Positions 43,770 through 53,091 of a stretch of DNA of 64,000 nucleotides are shown one piece after another; position 1 is the stretch's first letter; every line of letters begins with the position of its first letter. The DNA lies in NCBI GenBank assembly GCA_944363635.1, contig CALVUP010000003.1, forward strand, positions 33,603 to 97,602. Reading direction: 5' to 3'. The notes under the pieces were generated by a model. It did not search any database and was not told the DNA's origin. It worked only from the letters and a program-made list of their open reading frames with translations. This DNA is from an uncultured Bacilli bacterium. Its GTDB lineage: Bacteria > Bacillota_I > Bacilli_A > RF39 > UBA660. Made by a program: the position numbers and the translations under genes.

Positions 43770-44003
43770 TTACAAAACAATTTTTACTAAAATAACATCC
43801 TCTCCTATTTTTGTAATATTATCCCATTTAATTTCTGTATCTCCACCTTTATTAAAAAAAGAAAACATACTTTTACTTGGTTCGATAATTAATGCCTTTA
43901 TTTCTCCATTTTCTTCATTAATTTTCACATCAATAATATTTCCAATATTTTTACCATCTACAACATTTACAATTTCTTTATTCTGCAGATCCGATAAACG
44001 CAT
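43770..44003 (-). CDS. PRC-barrel protein YlmC/YmxH-like
   Basis: A 77-residue PRC-barrel protein (MRLSDLQNKEIVNVVDGKNI, VKINEENGEIKALIIEPSKS, IKWDNITKIGEDVILVKIV), the YlmC/YmxH sporulation-associated family, whose molecular role is unknown. ATG 44003 is chosen for AGGTGAAGTGT. It lies 42 bases after sigG, the gene order seen in many spore formers, so it is probably cotranscribed with sigG. Confidence 0.9.
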   Translation of the reverse strand: MRLSDLQNKEIVNVVDGKNIGNIIDVKINEENGEIKALIIEPSKSMFSFFNKGGDTEIKWDNITKIGEDVILVKIVL

Positions 44004-44045
44004 ACACTTCACCTACTAAATTTTATGAAAAAAACTTTAGTTTCA

Positions 44046-44828
44046 TTAATATTCTTTTAAACTTTTCTTCAAAGTTTTTATAGCATTCTTTTCTAATCTA
44101 GAAACCTGTGCTTGACTAATCGCCAGTTCTGAAGCAATCTCCATCTGCGTTTTTCCAGTAATGAATCTTTCTTCTAATATATACTGTTCTCTTTCTTTTA
44201 ATTCTTTAATTGCATCATCTACAGCCATTTTTACTTCTAATTCTTTTGTTTTTAAAGATTTGTCTTCGATTTGATCATATAAATAGATTGTATCTCCTCC
44301 ATCATTATAAATTGGTTCAAACATACTAACCGGCTCTTTTAAAGCTTCCATAGCATTCACAACATCAAAATAATCTACACCTAAGGCTTTAGCAATCTCA
44401 TCAAAAGAAGGTTCATATCCCTTATCCTGCATAATTTCTTCCTTACATTTCAATATTTTATAAGCCAAATCCTTTAAAGACCGACTCACACGAATACTAT
44501 TATTATCTCTTAAATATCTTCGAACCTCTCCTAATATAAGAGGACAAGCATAAGTACTCAATTTTAAATTATAAGAAAGATCAAAGTTATCAATAGCTTT
44601 AATCAATCCAATCACACCTACTTGAAACAAATCATCCATATTTTCACAACGATTATTATATTTCTTTAAAATACTAAGAACCAATTTTAAATTTCCATTT
44701 ACTAATTTTTCTTTTGCTTTTAAATCTCCATTTTGATACTTCTTAAACAACTCTATCGTTTCTTCATTGCTTAACACTTCTAATTGTGAAGTATTAACTC
44801 CACATATATCTACTTTATATCTAGCCAT
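44046..44828 (-). CDS. sigG: Sporulation sigma factor SigG
   Basis: Sigma-70 family factor of the forespore. 260 residues beginning ARYKVDICGVNTSQLEVLS, the SigG N-terminal signature. Region 2 is MDDLFQVGVIGLIKAIDNFD with LSTYACPLILGEVRRYLRDN, region 3 is SFDEIAKALGVDYFDVV, and region 4 is ERFITGKTQMEIASELAIS with QVSRLEKNA. SigF is the close alternative, but the N-terminus, the adjacent ymxH gene and the promoter type favour SigG. ATG 44828 has an AAAGGAG site. The promoter upstream fits SigF/SigG recognition. Confidence 0.92.
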   Translation of the reverse strand: MARYKVDICGVNTSQLEVLSNEETIELFKKYQNGDLKAKEKLVNGNLKLVLSILKKYNNRCENMDDLFQVGVIGLIKAIDNFDLSYNLKLSTYACPLILGEVRRYLRDNNSIRVSRSLKDLAYKILKCKEEIMQDKGYEPSFDEIAKALGVDYFDVVNAMEALKEPVSMFEPIYNDGGDTIYLYDQIEDKSLKTKELEVKMAVDDAIKELKEREQYILEERFITGKTQMEIASELAISQAQVSRLEKNAIKTLKKSLKEY

Positions 44829-44847
44829 AACTTCTCCTTTCAAGAAG

Positions 44848-44877
44848 AGTTATGGCATGTCCTTCCCATTTTTATGC
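44848..44877 (-). promoter_or_regulatory. SigF/SigG-type promoter of sigG
   Basis: Minus strand: GCATA (44873-44877), 18 bases, CATAACT (44848-44854). This agrees with the GHATR - 18 - CATnnTA form used by forespore sigma factors, and the start point would lie about 15 bases before the sigG start. Early activation by SigF and autoactivation by SigG would follow; inferred from sequence only. Confidence 0.55.
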
Positions 44878-44929
44878 AAAAAAGCAAAAAGCAATTGTTC
44901 CTTTTTAAAAGCAATACCAATTAAAATTC

Positions 44930-44958
44930 TTGACAACCAATTAAAATTACGGTAATAT
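44930..44958 (+). promoter_or_regulatory. Promoter of tRNA-Ser
   Basis: Consensus TTGACA (44930-44935), 17 bases, TAATAT (44953-44958), 12 bases before the tRNA. Confidence 0.8.
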
Positions 44959-44969
44959 TATTTATGCAT

Positions 44970-45060
44970 GGAGTAGTACTCAAGAGGCTGAAGAGGCGCC
45001 CCTGCTAAGGGTGTAGGTCGGGCAACTGGCGCGAGAGTTCAAATCTCTCCTACTCCGCCA
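44970..45060 (+). tRNA. tRNA-Ser (anticodon GCU)
   Basis: 91 bases with encoded CCA. Acceptor stem GGAGTAG/CTACTCC with discriminator G73. Anticodon loop CTGCTAA closed by CGCCC/GGGTG-type pairing gives anticodon GCU (codons AGC/AGU). The long variable arm expected of tRNA-Ser and the T arm (GAGAGTTCAAATCTCTC) are present. Its own promoter and a terminator flank it. Confidence 0.97.
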
Positions 45061-45070
45061 TAATAAAAAC

Positions 45071-45097
45071 AACAGACAATCTTGTCTGTTTTTTTTA
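45071..45097. terminator. Terminator between tRNA-Ser and the convergent J-like gene
   Basis: AACAGACAA / TTGTCTGTT perfect 9-base-pair stem with a T8 run on the plus strand and a T5 run on the minus strand, serving both convergent genes. Confidence 0.85.
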
Positions 45098-45934
45098 TTT
45101 TCTTTTTGTATAAGATGTTGTCCTTTCATATTCTTGCGTTTTCGTTTTATTTGTTCTTTTAGCAATAATATGGTTGTAAAAAGTTATATCATCTTTCAAT
45201 TTTTGTAAAGCTCTTTTGATGCTTCCTTCTTTGACATGAAATTCCTTAATTACTTGATTTTGTTGATCCAATTGTTTTTTTAAAATGAGCTCATCAATTT
45301 CTAGAGTATATAAAGCATCCTGTATTTTATTTAATTTCAAATTACGAGATAAAACAATTACAATATAAATAAAGGCAAAGAAAAACAAGCTTAAAATAAA
45401 AGCCAAATGAAACCTCAAAAATAACATTCCAATATTGCAAACAATCAAAATCAATAAGAAAATTTCCCATTTTGAAATATGAACAACACGATATAATTGC
45501 TCTTTAAATATTTGCATCGCATCCATATTTTCTCTATAAGCTCGGTCCAATTCTACTCGTTTGCTTTCTTCTTTCGATAAACGTTTATAAAGAGCAAATA
45601 AATTTTGTGTAAACGCATCCAGTTTTTTTAAGAGTTCCTGAACCTTTTTAGTCAAATCACCCACACTAAATCTTTGAAAATCATCCGTCTCTTCGCTTTC
45701 TTGTGATGTTTGTTTAATCGGCGTTTCTTTTTCAACTGTTTTTTTACTTCTTGTATAAGAAACTTTGTTATGAGTCAATTCATTTTTGACTTCAACAAGT
45801 ATCTTCATAGTAGAATCATCCCCTGCATTTACATCAGGATGAAATCTTTTCATAAGCAAACGCAACTTTCTTTTTACTTCTTTAGTATATTTACCAGTAT
45901 AACCAATCGCTTCATAAATTTCTTCTTTTGTCAT
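45095..45934 (-). CDS. J-domain-like membrane protein
   Basis: 279 residues. The first 60 resemble a shortened J domain: EEIYEAIGYTGKYTKEVKRK followed by MKRFHPDVNAGDD, with the HPD motif needed to stimulate Hsp70. A charged coiled region follows (LTKKVQELLKKLDAFTQNLF), then two close transmembrane helices at about residues 155-200 and a second coiled coil (LEIDELILKKQLDQQNQVIK). It may recruit DnaK to the membrane; that role is inference. No partner gene is adjacent (GDPD lies upstream by 12 bases). Full family not recognised. Confidence 0.72.
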   Translation of the reverse strand: MTKEEIYEAIGYTGKYTKEVKRKLRLLMKRFHPDVNAGDDSTMKILVEVKNELTHNKVSYTRSKKTVEKETPIKQTSQESEETDDFQRFSVGDLTKKVQELLKKLDAFTQNLFALYKRLSKEESKRVELDRAYRENMDAMQIFKEQLYRVVHISKWEIFLLILIVCNIGMLFLRFHLAFILSLFFFAFIYIVIVLSRNLKLNKIQDALYTLEIDELILKKQLDQQNQVIKEFHVKEGSIKRALQKLKDDITFYNHIIAKRTNKTKTQEYERTTSYTKRK

Positions 45935-45946
45935 ATTTTTCTCCTA

Positions 45947-46624
45947 CTATATAAAGTGTTCACAAATAAAATTATTACAATATCCTAAAACCCGTTTTAA
46001 TTCCTCTTTACTTTGAACGGTAAAACCTAAAACAATTTTTTTCTTTTTGTATTTAGCAATCCATTTATTCGGTAAATTCTTTACATTATAAGAAATAAAG
46101 TCAGGTTGTATAAGCCAATTTACCAAAAGAGAAATTGGATGGTTTGCTAATTGCCCTCGAACATAATGTTTTCTTATTAACCGAAACCATAATACACTTG
46201 AAACGCGAAAACTTTTTACAGCAAAAAATCCCGAATAAGAATCTAAGATTTTTATAACTTCTTTTTCTAAAACACCAATTTTTTGATCACGTTTCAATTC
46301 GATAATAATCGGAACCTTTCCATGAACAAACGCTAAAACTTCACTTAGAAGAGGAATTCTATAAGAACTGTCTCCTAATTTTAATTTTAATAATTCTTGA
46401 TAGGTACAATCTTTAATATATCGATGATCTCCTGTCATTCGTTTTAAATGATCATCGTGAAATACAACAACCTTTTTATCTTTTGTTATATGTACATCCA
46501 GTTCAATACCATAATTTTTTAAAACAGCCTGTTTAAAGGCACCCATAGAATTCTCCGGATTGTTTTGATCGTGTAAGCCTCGATGTGCAATTAAATTTGT
46601 TGTTAAGAAAGAAAGATTTTTCAT
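45947..46624 (-). CDS. Glycerophosphodiester phosphodiesterase
   Basis: Hydrolyses glycerophosphodiesters to glycerol 3-phosphate and alcohol, feeding lipid or teichoic-acid metabolism. 225 residues: IAHRGLHDQNNPENSMGAFK, GIELDVHITKDKKVVVFHDD (metal Glu/Asp and His) and IIIELK carry the GDPD active site. There is no signal peptide, so it is a cytoplasmic form. It lies between the GT-C-like protein and the J-like protein on one strand and near the LTA synthase gene, a plausible functional link. Confidence 0.9.
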   Translation of the reverse strand: MKNLSFLTTNLIAHRGLHDQNNPENSMGAFKQAVLKNYGIELDVHITKDKKVVVFHDDHLKRMTGDHRYIKDCTYQELLKLKLGDSSYRIPLLSEVLAFVHGKVPIIIELKRDQKIGVLEKEVIKILDSYSGFFAVKSFRVSSVLWFRLIRKHYVRGQLANHPISLLVNWLIQPDFISYNVKNLPNKWIAKYKKKKIVLGFTVQSKEELKRVLGYCNNFICEHFI

Positions 46625-46647
46625 ACATACTCCCCTACTAATATATA

Positions 46648-48141
46648 CTAGCTTTCTACTTTTTGTAACAAAACAAAATTCGAATCTTGATATAACTCTT
46701 TATAATTGGAATCTTTTTTTAATAATTTATATAAATGATCTTCCTTTCGAATCAAAACATGTGTAATCTTGTATTTTTCAAATACATCTTCATAAGAAAG
46801 ATCAAAATAAGCCTGAACATAATCATCAAAAATAGTAATACCAGGATTAAAAGCACTTGTATATAAATCACTTCTAGAATCAACAAATACTTTTAAATCC
46901 CGAAACAAAAGATAACTTCCCTCATTATAGTTATTATAAAGACGTATTTTTGTATAATCCAAATGCTCCTTTATGTAATCTACAGCAAGTACAGGGTAAT
47001 CGTTTTCAGAAAAATAAGGTTGGCTTAACTTCTTATGATAACTTCCAATTCCTATACCTAAAAACAAAGCAAAAAGAAGAAAAACAACAATGGGTTTACT
47101 CACATACGAATACAAAATAAAGCAAGTAGATTTGCTTTCTTCATTCACCAGATCACTCAAATAACGGCCAACAAATAAAAGACCAATAACCGCAAATAAA
47201 AGAATATGACGAACAGCAAAGAAAGACATAAAAACAAGACCACCAATCATCAAAAAATCTCTAAGTCTTATCTTTGTTTTAGTAAGTATAAATAACAAAA
47301 ACAAAAAAATCAAAACGAAAAGATAAGAAAGATTTTGAATTAAGACTGTAGGTTGATGTTCTAAAAGAAGAGATACTGTACTTGTCTGCATAATTTTTAT
47401 AAAATAGGTATAAGCAATTCCAAATGATGGTGTCAACAAACCTGTCAGTAAAGAAAGAAACAAATAAAAATAAATAAATTTAAAATGACTACAATCCGCA
47501 ACATATAACTTATGAGCGGAAACATTGACTTTTATCTTCTTTTTCTTTTTGATTAAATAGACAACATGTTCTGCAATATAAGGTAAATAAAGAACAATTT
47601 GAAAAGGCCAAATCGTACCATGCACATTAGCAAGTATAAATGATAAAAGTGGAAGAAACGCTAAATAACGTTTCTTTTTTGCTTGTACAAATGATTCCAA
47701 CAAATAAATTTGAATAACAAAAAGAAGATAAGAAAGCAATTGACATCTAGCCGTAATACCTGGTTTTACTAAATTCGAAACTAAAAATAACAATACATAA
47801 GAAATAATTTTATTCCCATGGTTCATTCGATTAGACACTTTATAAATCAGGAACAATAAAAAGGCAAATGATAACATAACAAATATATAAATTCCTTGAA
47901 ATGAAAAGTATGTGTAAATAAAAGAAACAAGAATATCAAATAACCAATGCGGATATGTATAAGCAAGAGGAATAAAAGAAAAATGATCTTTCAAATCGAT
48001 ACCATGTTGCCTCATCCAATCTCCTAACTTTATATCATAAAACAAATCATTTTGAATTTCTTTTGGTGTAAGTAAAACAACCAAAAAGACAATTGTTATA
48101 AAGACAAGCACTCCAAATAAAAAATTTTTCTTCTTTTTCAT
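46648..48141 (-). CDS. Polytopic membrane protein, GT-C glycosyltransferase-like
   Basis: 497 residues with about 11 transmembrane helices. The first external loop carries acidic residues (NDLFYDIKLGDWMRQHGIDL), as in lipid-linked-sugar GT-C enzymes. ANVHGTIWPFQIVLYLPYI lies in a later loop. A C-terminal soluble part (RLYNNYNEGSYLLFRDLKVF, VDSRSDLYTSAF) resembles that of uncharacterised bacterial GT-C proteins. It could add sugars or other groups to wall polymers. The assignment is structural, without a confirmed substrate. Confidence 0.65.
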   Translation of the reverse strand: MKKKKNFLFGVLVFITIVFLVVLLTPKEIQNDLFYDIKLGDWMRQHGIDLKDHFSFIPLAYTYPHWLFDILVSFIYTYFSFQGIYIFVMLSFAFLLFLIYKVSNRMNHGNKIISYVLLFLVSNLVKPGITARCQLLSYLLFVIQIYLLESFVQAKKKRYLAFLPLLSFILANVHGTIWPFQIVLYLPYIAEHVVYLIKKKKKIKVNVSAHKLYVADCSHFKFIYFYLFLSLLTGLLTPSFGIAYTYFIKIMQTSTVSLLLEHQPTVLIQNLSYLFVLIFLFLLFILTKTKIRLRDFLMIGGLVFMSFFAVRHILLFAVIGLLFVGRYLSDLVNEESKSTCFILYSYVSKPIVVFLLFALFLGIGIGSYHKKLSQPYFSENDYPVLAVDYIKEHLDYTKIRLYNNYNEGSYLLFRDLKVFVDSRSDLYTSAFNPGITIFDDYVQAYFDLSYEDVFEKYKITHVLIRKEDHLYKLLKKDSNYKELYQDSNFVLLQKVES

Positions 48142-48181
48142 GCAATCACCATTTTCATTATATAGAAAAAAAGATTAGATA

Positions 48182-48874
48182 TCAATAACCCAATCTTAAT
48201 ATTTCAAACGTTACATTGTTTTTTGATCCAAAGGAAGCCGCTTCTTTTTGACTAGAAAACAACAAATCGAATTGAAATTTTTTACCAATTCCAATATCAC
48301 CACCACGATCCAATACAATTCCTTTAATTGTAGTTGTGGAATCGATTTTTAAATTCACAACCGTTCCATAAGGATATTTTTTATCTCCCGCTAAAATACG
48401 CAATTGTCCATATTCAGGATCATTGTAATAAATGGTTTTGCTTATATCAAATCCAGAAGAAGTTCGATTCGAACAACCTTTACAATCAGGCCCATAAGCT
48501 GCTAATTTCCCTTTAAAAGATTCTAAAACAGTATATTTTTCGATTTCTTCCTTGATGATATTTTCTTCTTTTTTTGTTTGTTCTGTTTTCTTCGTCGTGG
48601 TTTTTTCTTCCGTTTTATTTGTCTCTTTCGTTGTCTTACTTGTTTGGCTCTTATCAATAACAGTAACTTCTTTTTTTACCTCTTCCTTTACTTCTGTAAC
48701 ATGAACAACAACTTCTTGTTTAGTAAGTTGATTGCTATTAACAAGTTTATCTCGATTTAAATTATTGACCAATAACGTTTTATCTTGTAGATCAGTACTC
48801 ATAAAAAGAATACCAATTAACAATAGTAAACTAATATTAATACCCGAAAATATAAGTTTATATAGTTTTTTCAT
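48182..48874 (-). CDS. 3D-domain cell-wall protein
   Basis: 230 residues. One transmembrane helix or uncleaved signal (about 9-27), a Lys/Thr/Glu-rich linker of about 100 residues, and a C-terminal 3D (three-Asp) domain: KGKLAAYGPDCKGCSNRTSS, LRILAGDKKYPYGTVVNLKI, IKGIVLDRGGDIGIGKKFQF followed by D-L-L. This double-psi beta-barrel occurs in YabE/YocH-type wall hydrolases, which cut glycan as lytic transglycosylases. It is likely an envelope autolysin. An AAAGGTGG site precedes the ATG. Confidence 0.85.
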   Translation of the reverse strand: MKKLYKLIFSGINISLLLLIGILFMSTDLQDKTLLVNNLNRDKLVNSNQLTKQEVVVHVTEVKEEVKKEVTVIDKSQTSKTTKETNKTEEKTTTKKTEQTKKEENIIKEEIEKYTVLESFKGKLAAYGPDCKGCSNRTSSGFDISKTIYYNDPEYGQLRILAGDKKYPYGTVVNLKIDSTTTIKGIVLDRGGDIGIGKKFQFDLLFSSQKEAASFGSKNNVTFEILRLGY

Positions 48875-48956
48875 AAAACCACCTTTTATACATCATACCA
48901 CGATTTACTATTCTTTACTATGCTATACACTTATTTTACTGTGTACTTTACGTCAA

Positions 48957-48983
48957 ATAAAAAGAAATAGCTAAGCTATTTCT
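48957..48983 (-). terminator. Terminator after the 48971 gene
   Basis: AGAAATAGC / GCTATTTCT 9-base-pair stem with loop TTA and TTTTTATTT tail on the minus strand; it includes the stop codon. Confidence 0.85.
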
Positions 48984-49579
48984 ACTAAAGACAACTTATT
49001 CCCTTCGTGGACAAAATACAATGTTTTTTCTGTATCATATCCTAAATCCTTTTCATATTCAATTGTAACTTTGACTTCATAACAATTTTCATCCATTGTA
49101 TCTAAATACATATATTTAGTCGTATTTACACTTTCAACAATAACTTCATCTACAACAGGCAAATCTTTATTTTCTTGAAGATAAGTTTCTAAATAAAGAT
49201 AAACGGTATCTTTAGCTTTATCCTTAAAGTTATCTAAAACTTCACTATAAACAAAATCACATCCCCCAATATCGTTATTAGAAATTTTATTTTTCAAAGT
49301 ATAAAAATCCATAACAAACATTTTAGAAATAACTTTTACATATTCTTCTTCATTCACAGTTGAAGAAGTTAATATATCTTTTAACTCATAAAAAAGTTTT
49401 TTATAATTATCGGAATCAGTATCATATAATTTATAATCATACCCCTCTATCACATCTTCTTGTCTTTTTTGCTTCTGCTTATCTCCTTTAAAATAAGCAA
49501 ACCAAACATATACAACACAACCAATGATTAAAAGAAGCATAAGTATCAATAAAACTTTGTTTATCTTTTCTTTTTTCAA
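48971..49579 (-). CDS. Membrane-anchored protein linked to LTA synthase
   Basis: 202 residues. One N-terminal transmembrane helix (residues 8-30, VLLILMLLLIIGCVVYVWFA), then an external domain of alternating helices and strands ending TLYFVHEGNKLSLVEIA. Two cysteines in the external part (GGCDFVYS, DENCYEVK). It begins immediately after the stop of the LTA synthase gene with no gap, so they are translated together; it may be an accessory protein of that enzyme. No family is recognised. Confidence 0.72.
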   Translation of the reverse strand: MKKEKINKVLLILMLLLIIGCVVYVWFAYFKGDKQKQKRQEDVIEGYDYKLYDTDSDNYKKLFYELKDILTSSTVNEEEYVKVISKMFVMDFYTLKNKISNNDIGGCDFVYSEVLDNFKDKAKDTVYLYLETYLQENKDLPVVDEVIVESVNTTKYMYLDTMDENCYEVKVTIEYEKDLGYDTEKTLYFVHEGNKLSLVEIA

Positions 49580-51703
49580 TTATTCGCTCACCTCTTCCGT
49601 ATAACTTTCGCTTGCTTCCCTTTCTTTTCGAATTAAATCATAAACAACAATATCATTGGATACATCAAGTAAAGAAGAAGCATAAGTATTGCACTGTTCA
49701 ATATAATCTTCACTGATCGGCTCTTGAGTCAAAGCCAAATACTCTCCTTTTTGAGCATTATAATATACTTTATTTGTTACCCAATCACTATTTGGGAACA
49801 CAACAATATTCTTATCTTTTATATCAAAAATATCATGACCTAAGGCATATGGATTACTAAATCCAAACATATTCCCTAAAGTTGGTTGAACATCATACAT
49901 TCCCATTACGTTATGTATTGTTCCACTGACCTCTTGATCTTGTGTCCAAATAATAAATGGTGTTTTTCGATTAAGTTCATATTGATAACTACCAAACTCC
50001 ACATAATTTTCATCATCTTCTGGTAAAATATCATCATTTTCTTTATCATAATTATACATTCTGACAAAATCATTTTTTGGAAGTCTTGCATCATGATCAC
50101 CATAAACAACCAATACGGTATTTTCCCATAAACCTTCCTGTTTCATCTTTTCAACAAATTCACCAAAAGCTTTATCCGCATAATGAACAGATTTTAAATA
50201 ATTTCCTAATTTTGTACCTTCTAAATAAGGATATTCTACTTCATTTCCACTCTCATCTTTTTCAATTAATGAAACCTTAAAATCCCCATATTTATCAGTA
50301 TCACTAAATGGTGTGTGATTTGAAAGCGTAATAAGTGTTCCTAAGAAAGGTTGATTTTTTTCTTTAATTTCTTTTATATAATCCACAGATTGAGCAAAGA
50401 AAGACTCATCACTAAGACCAAGCCCAACAATATCCTCATCTAAAACTTCATAATCATCCTTACTATAAAAACGATCATACCCTAAATTTTGATGCATAAC
50501 ATTACGATTCCAAAAATCACCTGTATTAGCATGCATACTAAATGTATAATATCCTTTTTCTTTTAACAATTTTGGAGTTGATACATATTCTCGATCAAAA
50601 TAACTGACAAATACTGTACCATTATAACTAGGCATTAAACTTGTATTAAACGTAAATTCACTGTCACTACTTGTCCCCACACTTACTTGCGTATAAAAGT
50701 TATCAAAATACAATCCTTCTTTTGCTAATTTTGTAAAGTTTGGAGCCACTTCTTGACCATTAATTTTAAGACCTATTACAAAGTTCTGTAAACTTTCCGC
50801 ATGAATAACAATTACATTTTTTCCTTCAAAAATATCTGTGTATTTATTTTCTTCATGAGAAGTATCACGTTCCTCATAATAAGCTTTAAACTCTTTCATC
50901 GCTTTATCATATCCAAACAAAGAACTAAGTTGTGGTTTAATACTTTGTATCAAATCATTAATATGATATGTATATAAACCAAACTTTGTAACAATATATT
51001 CACGATTCCATTGTTTAGCAAACCTTCCAATTTCAAGTGGAGTTAAAGTAATTACAAAAAAGAAAAGGCAAACCAAAGCTGCTACAATTGAATGAACAAA
51101 CTTTTTCTTACTCGCATCACTTTTTACAAAATGTTTCTTTTTTAAATGCCTATAATACCAAATTAAGAAAATAGGACCAATCCAATAAATGAGATCTTTT
51201 ACTTGAAAAACATTCTCCGTAACGCTATCCCCTACATCGACTACAAAACGACTCGTTGCTAATAAAGACACTGACGAAAAAGAGGAATAAAAAGTATAAT
51301 AAATCGAATTGATAAAACAAATCAACGTTAGAAAAATATTAAACCCAATAAAATAAGCATTTCTTCTTTTTGGCTTGATTAAAAAACCAAAAGATCCAAT
51401 AAATAAAACAACACTTAAATCAGCCAAAAATGGTTTAATTGCAAAATAATTATGCACAGTTACAAAACGCAAAACCGTAGAATTAAGTACCGAAACAGCA
51501 ACAAACGCTACGAAATCTTTGTTTCGAACACATGCTTTTTTAAATCTTTTATATCTTTTCTTTATAAATTTTTTAGGATCTTTTTTAAACTCTTTCATTA
51601 ATCGTTTCATTTTTAAAACAAGATGAATAAAAAAATTTTTTATAGATAATCCTATTTGTTTTGCTTTGCTTTTTATACCCTTTATAAACTTATTCTTTCT
51701 CAT
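49580..51703 (-). CDS. LTA-synthase-family sulfatase (LtaS-like)
   Basis: Membrane phosphoglycerol transferase that builds or extends polyglycerolphosphate teichoic acid. About 707 residues: a basic N-terminus, five transmembrane helices (about 60-230), then an external sulfatase-fold domain. NVIVIHAESLQNFVIGLKIN supplies the metal Glu, VSVGTSSDSEFTFNTSLMPS the nucleophilic Thr region, and VLVVYGDHDARLPKND the Asp/His metal site. ATG 51703 is chosen for GAAGGTGAAATTG. The unusually basic cytoplasmic first 55 residues are notable. Confidence 0.9.
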   Translation of the reverse strand: MRKNKFIKGIKSKAKQIGLSIKNFFIHLVLKMKRLMKEFKKDPKKFIKKRYKRFKKACVRNKDFVAFVAVSVLNSTVLRFVTVHNYFAIKPFLADLSVVLFIGSFGFLIKPKRRNAYFIGFNIFLTLICFINSIYYTFYSSFSSVSLLATSRFVVDVGDSVTENVFQVKDLIYWIGPIFLIWYYRHLKKKHFVKSDASKKKFVHSIVAALVCLFFFVITLTPLEIGRFAKQWNREYIVTKFGLYTYHINDLIQSIKPQLSSLFGYDKAMKEFKAYYEERDTSHEENKYTDIFEGKNVIVIHAESLQNFVIGLKINGQEVAPNFTKLAKEGLYFDNFYTQVSVGTSSDSEFTFNTSLMPSYNGTVFVSYFDREYVSTPKLLKEKGYYTFSMHANTGDFWNRNVMHQNLGYDRFYSKDDYEVLDEDIVGLGLSDESFFAQSVDYIKEIKEKNQPFLGTLITLSNHTPFSDTDKYGDFKVSLIEKDESGNEVEYPYLEGTKLGNYLKSVHYADKAFGEFVEKMKQEGLWENTVLVVYGDHDARLPKNDFVRMYNYDKENDDILPEDDENYVEFGSYQYELNRKTPFIIWTQDQEVSGTIHNVMGMYDVQPTLGNMFGFSNPYALGHDIFDIKDKNIVVFPNSDWVTNKVYYNAQKGEYLALTQEPISEDYIEQCNTYASSLLDVSNDIVVYDLIRKEREASESYTEEVSE

Positions 51704-51757
51704 CAATTTCACCTTCACAGATGATTATAACATAAAAAGATAGAAAAAGCTAGCGTA

Positions 51758-53005
51758 TTATGCCTCCTTGTAAACAGGAAGTTTGATGGTAACTTTTGTA
51801 CCTTTCCCAAATTCAGATTCATAACTCATTTTTCCTTCATGAAGATCAATAATTTCTTTTGAAATTGCCACACCTAAACCCGTTCCATTTTTCTTTGTTG
51901 TATAAAAAGTATCATAAACTTTACTTAAGGTTTCACTATCCATACCAATCCCATTATCTCGAATTTCAATCACAAAGTAACTTTTTGTACTTCTAGTACT
52001 TAATGTAATGACCATATCTTCTCTTTTTGCTTCAATAGAATTCTTAAACACATTCACTAATACTTGTTTCAATCGATTATAATCTCCCTCTATATAAATT
52101 TCATCATCTAATAAATGTTTATGAATCGTAATCGTATTCTTTTTAAAAATATAATTTAAAGATTCTAAAGTATCTTCAATCAACACATTCATATCAATAA
52201 TATCTTTTTCTATTTTAATTTTAGAATAATCCAAAAAATCATCCATGATCACTAAAGTTCGATTGATTTCACTTTTAAGAATTGGCAAATACTTTCTTAC
52301 TTTTTTTATATCCTTGCCATCCATCATATCTAAATACCCCTTACAAACCGCAATAGGATTTTTAATTTCATGCGTAAGTTTAAATAAAGAACTACGAAGT
52401 ACTTTCTCTTTTTCCAATTCCTTAAGTGTATTATTAAAATCTAAAATCTGTTCTACATTATCCAATAGATAAAATACAATATAACTAATAAAATAAAAAC
52501 AAATCATCAAAAAAAACACATAAAGAAAACTAAAAAGAAACGTATGATAATTTTGCATCAAAGCAAATTCTTGAAAAGATAAAATAAATCCTTTTATAAG
52601 TACAAAACTATTAATTAAATATTTATAATCCAATTTATTTCTATTAATAACTTTATAAACAATATAATAAGTACAATACTCTATAATTAACATATATAAG
52701 TTAAAATTATAGAACTGATAATAATAGAAAATAATTCCAATTGATAAAAGAATACTTGTAAAATTTAAATGTTTTAAATAACTAATCAATAATGGTAGAT
52801 TACACAGAATAATACAAAATTTCAAATCATAAAGATTATCAAAACGAAGAATCAAATACAAAGATGTAATCAACATAATTGACAATATAATATTATTATT
52901 GGCTGTATTTCGATTGTTCTTATGATAAGAAATAAAAATTAAATATACCATAATTGGAAACAATACATAGAGTAAATTAATAATAATTCCATCAATAAAA
53001 TGCAT
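51758..53005 (-). CDS. Orphan membrane sensor histidine kinase (KinB-like layout)
   Basis: 415 residues. Six or seven transmembrane helices fill residues 1-190 with little external loop. The cytoplasmic kinase has the H box SSLFKLTHEIKNPIAVCKGY, N box VLVNVFKNSIEAK, G1 EIRDNGIGMD and G2 NGTGLGVAISKEIIDLHEG. No response regulator is nearby. Multi-pass orphan kinases of this type (KinB) feed Spo0F/Spo0A in Bacillus; a similar role here is inference, made plausible by the sporulation genes around it. Confidence 0.85.
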   Translation of the reverse strand: MHFIDGIIINLLYVLFPIMVYLIFISYHKNNRNTANNNIILSIMLITSLYLILRFDNLYDLKFCIILCNLPLLISYLKHLNFTSILLSIGIIFYYYQFYNFNLYMLIIEYCTYYIVYKVINRNKLDYKYLINSFVLIKGFILSFQEFALMQNYHTFLFSFLYVFFLMICFYFISYIVFYLLDNVEQILDFNNTLKELEKEKVLRSSLFKLTHEIKNPIAVCKGYLDMMDGKDIKKVRKYLPILKSEINRTLVIMDDFLDYSKIKIEKDIIDMNVLIEDTLESLNYIFKKNTITIHKHLLDDEIYIEGDYNRLKQVLVNVFKNSIEAKREDMVITLSTRSTKSYFVIEIRDNGIGMDSETLSKVYDTFYTTKKNGTGLGVAISKEIIDLHEGKMSYESEFGKGTKVTIKLPVYKEA

Positions 53006-53066
53006 AAAATCCCTCTTTTCTATTTTCAGTATATAAAACAGAAAAGTCGGTTTTTGTCGAAAAATG

Positions 53067-53091
53067 AAAAAAAACGATGAAATTTATCGTT
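53067..53091 (-). terminator. Terminator of the EIIB-like gene
   Basis: AACGAT / ATCGTT stem with loop AAATTTC followed by T8 on the minus strand, overlapping the last codons. Confidence 0.75.
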
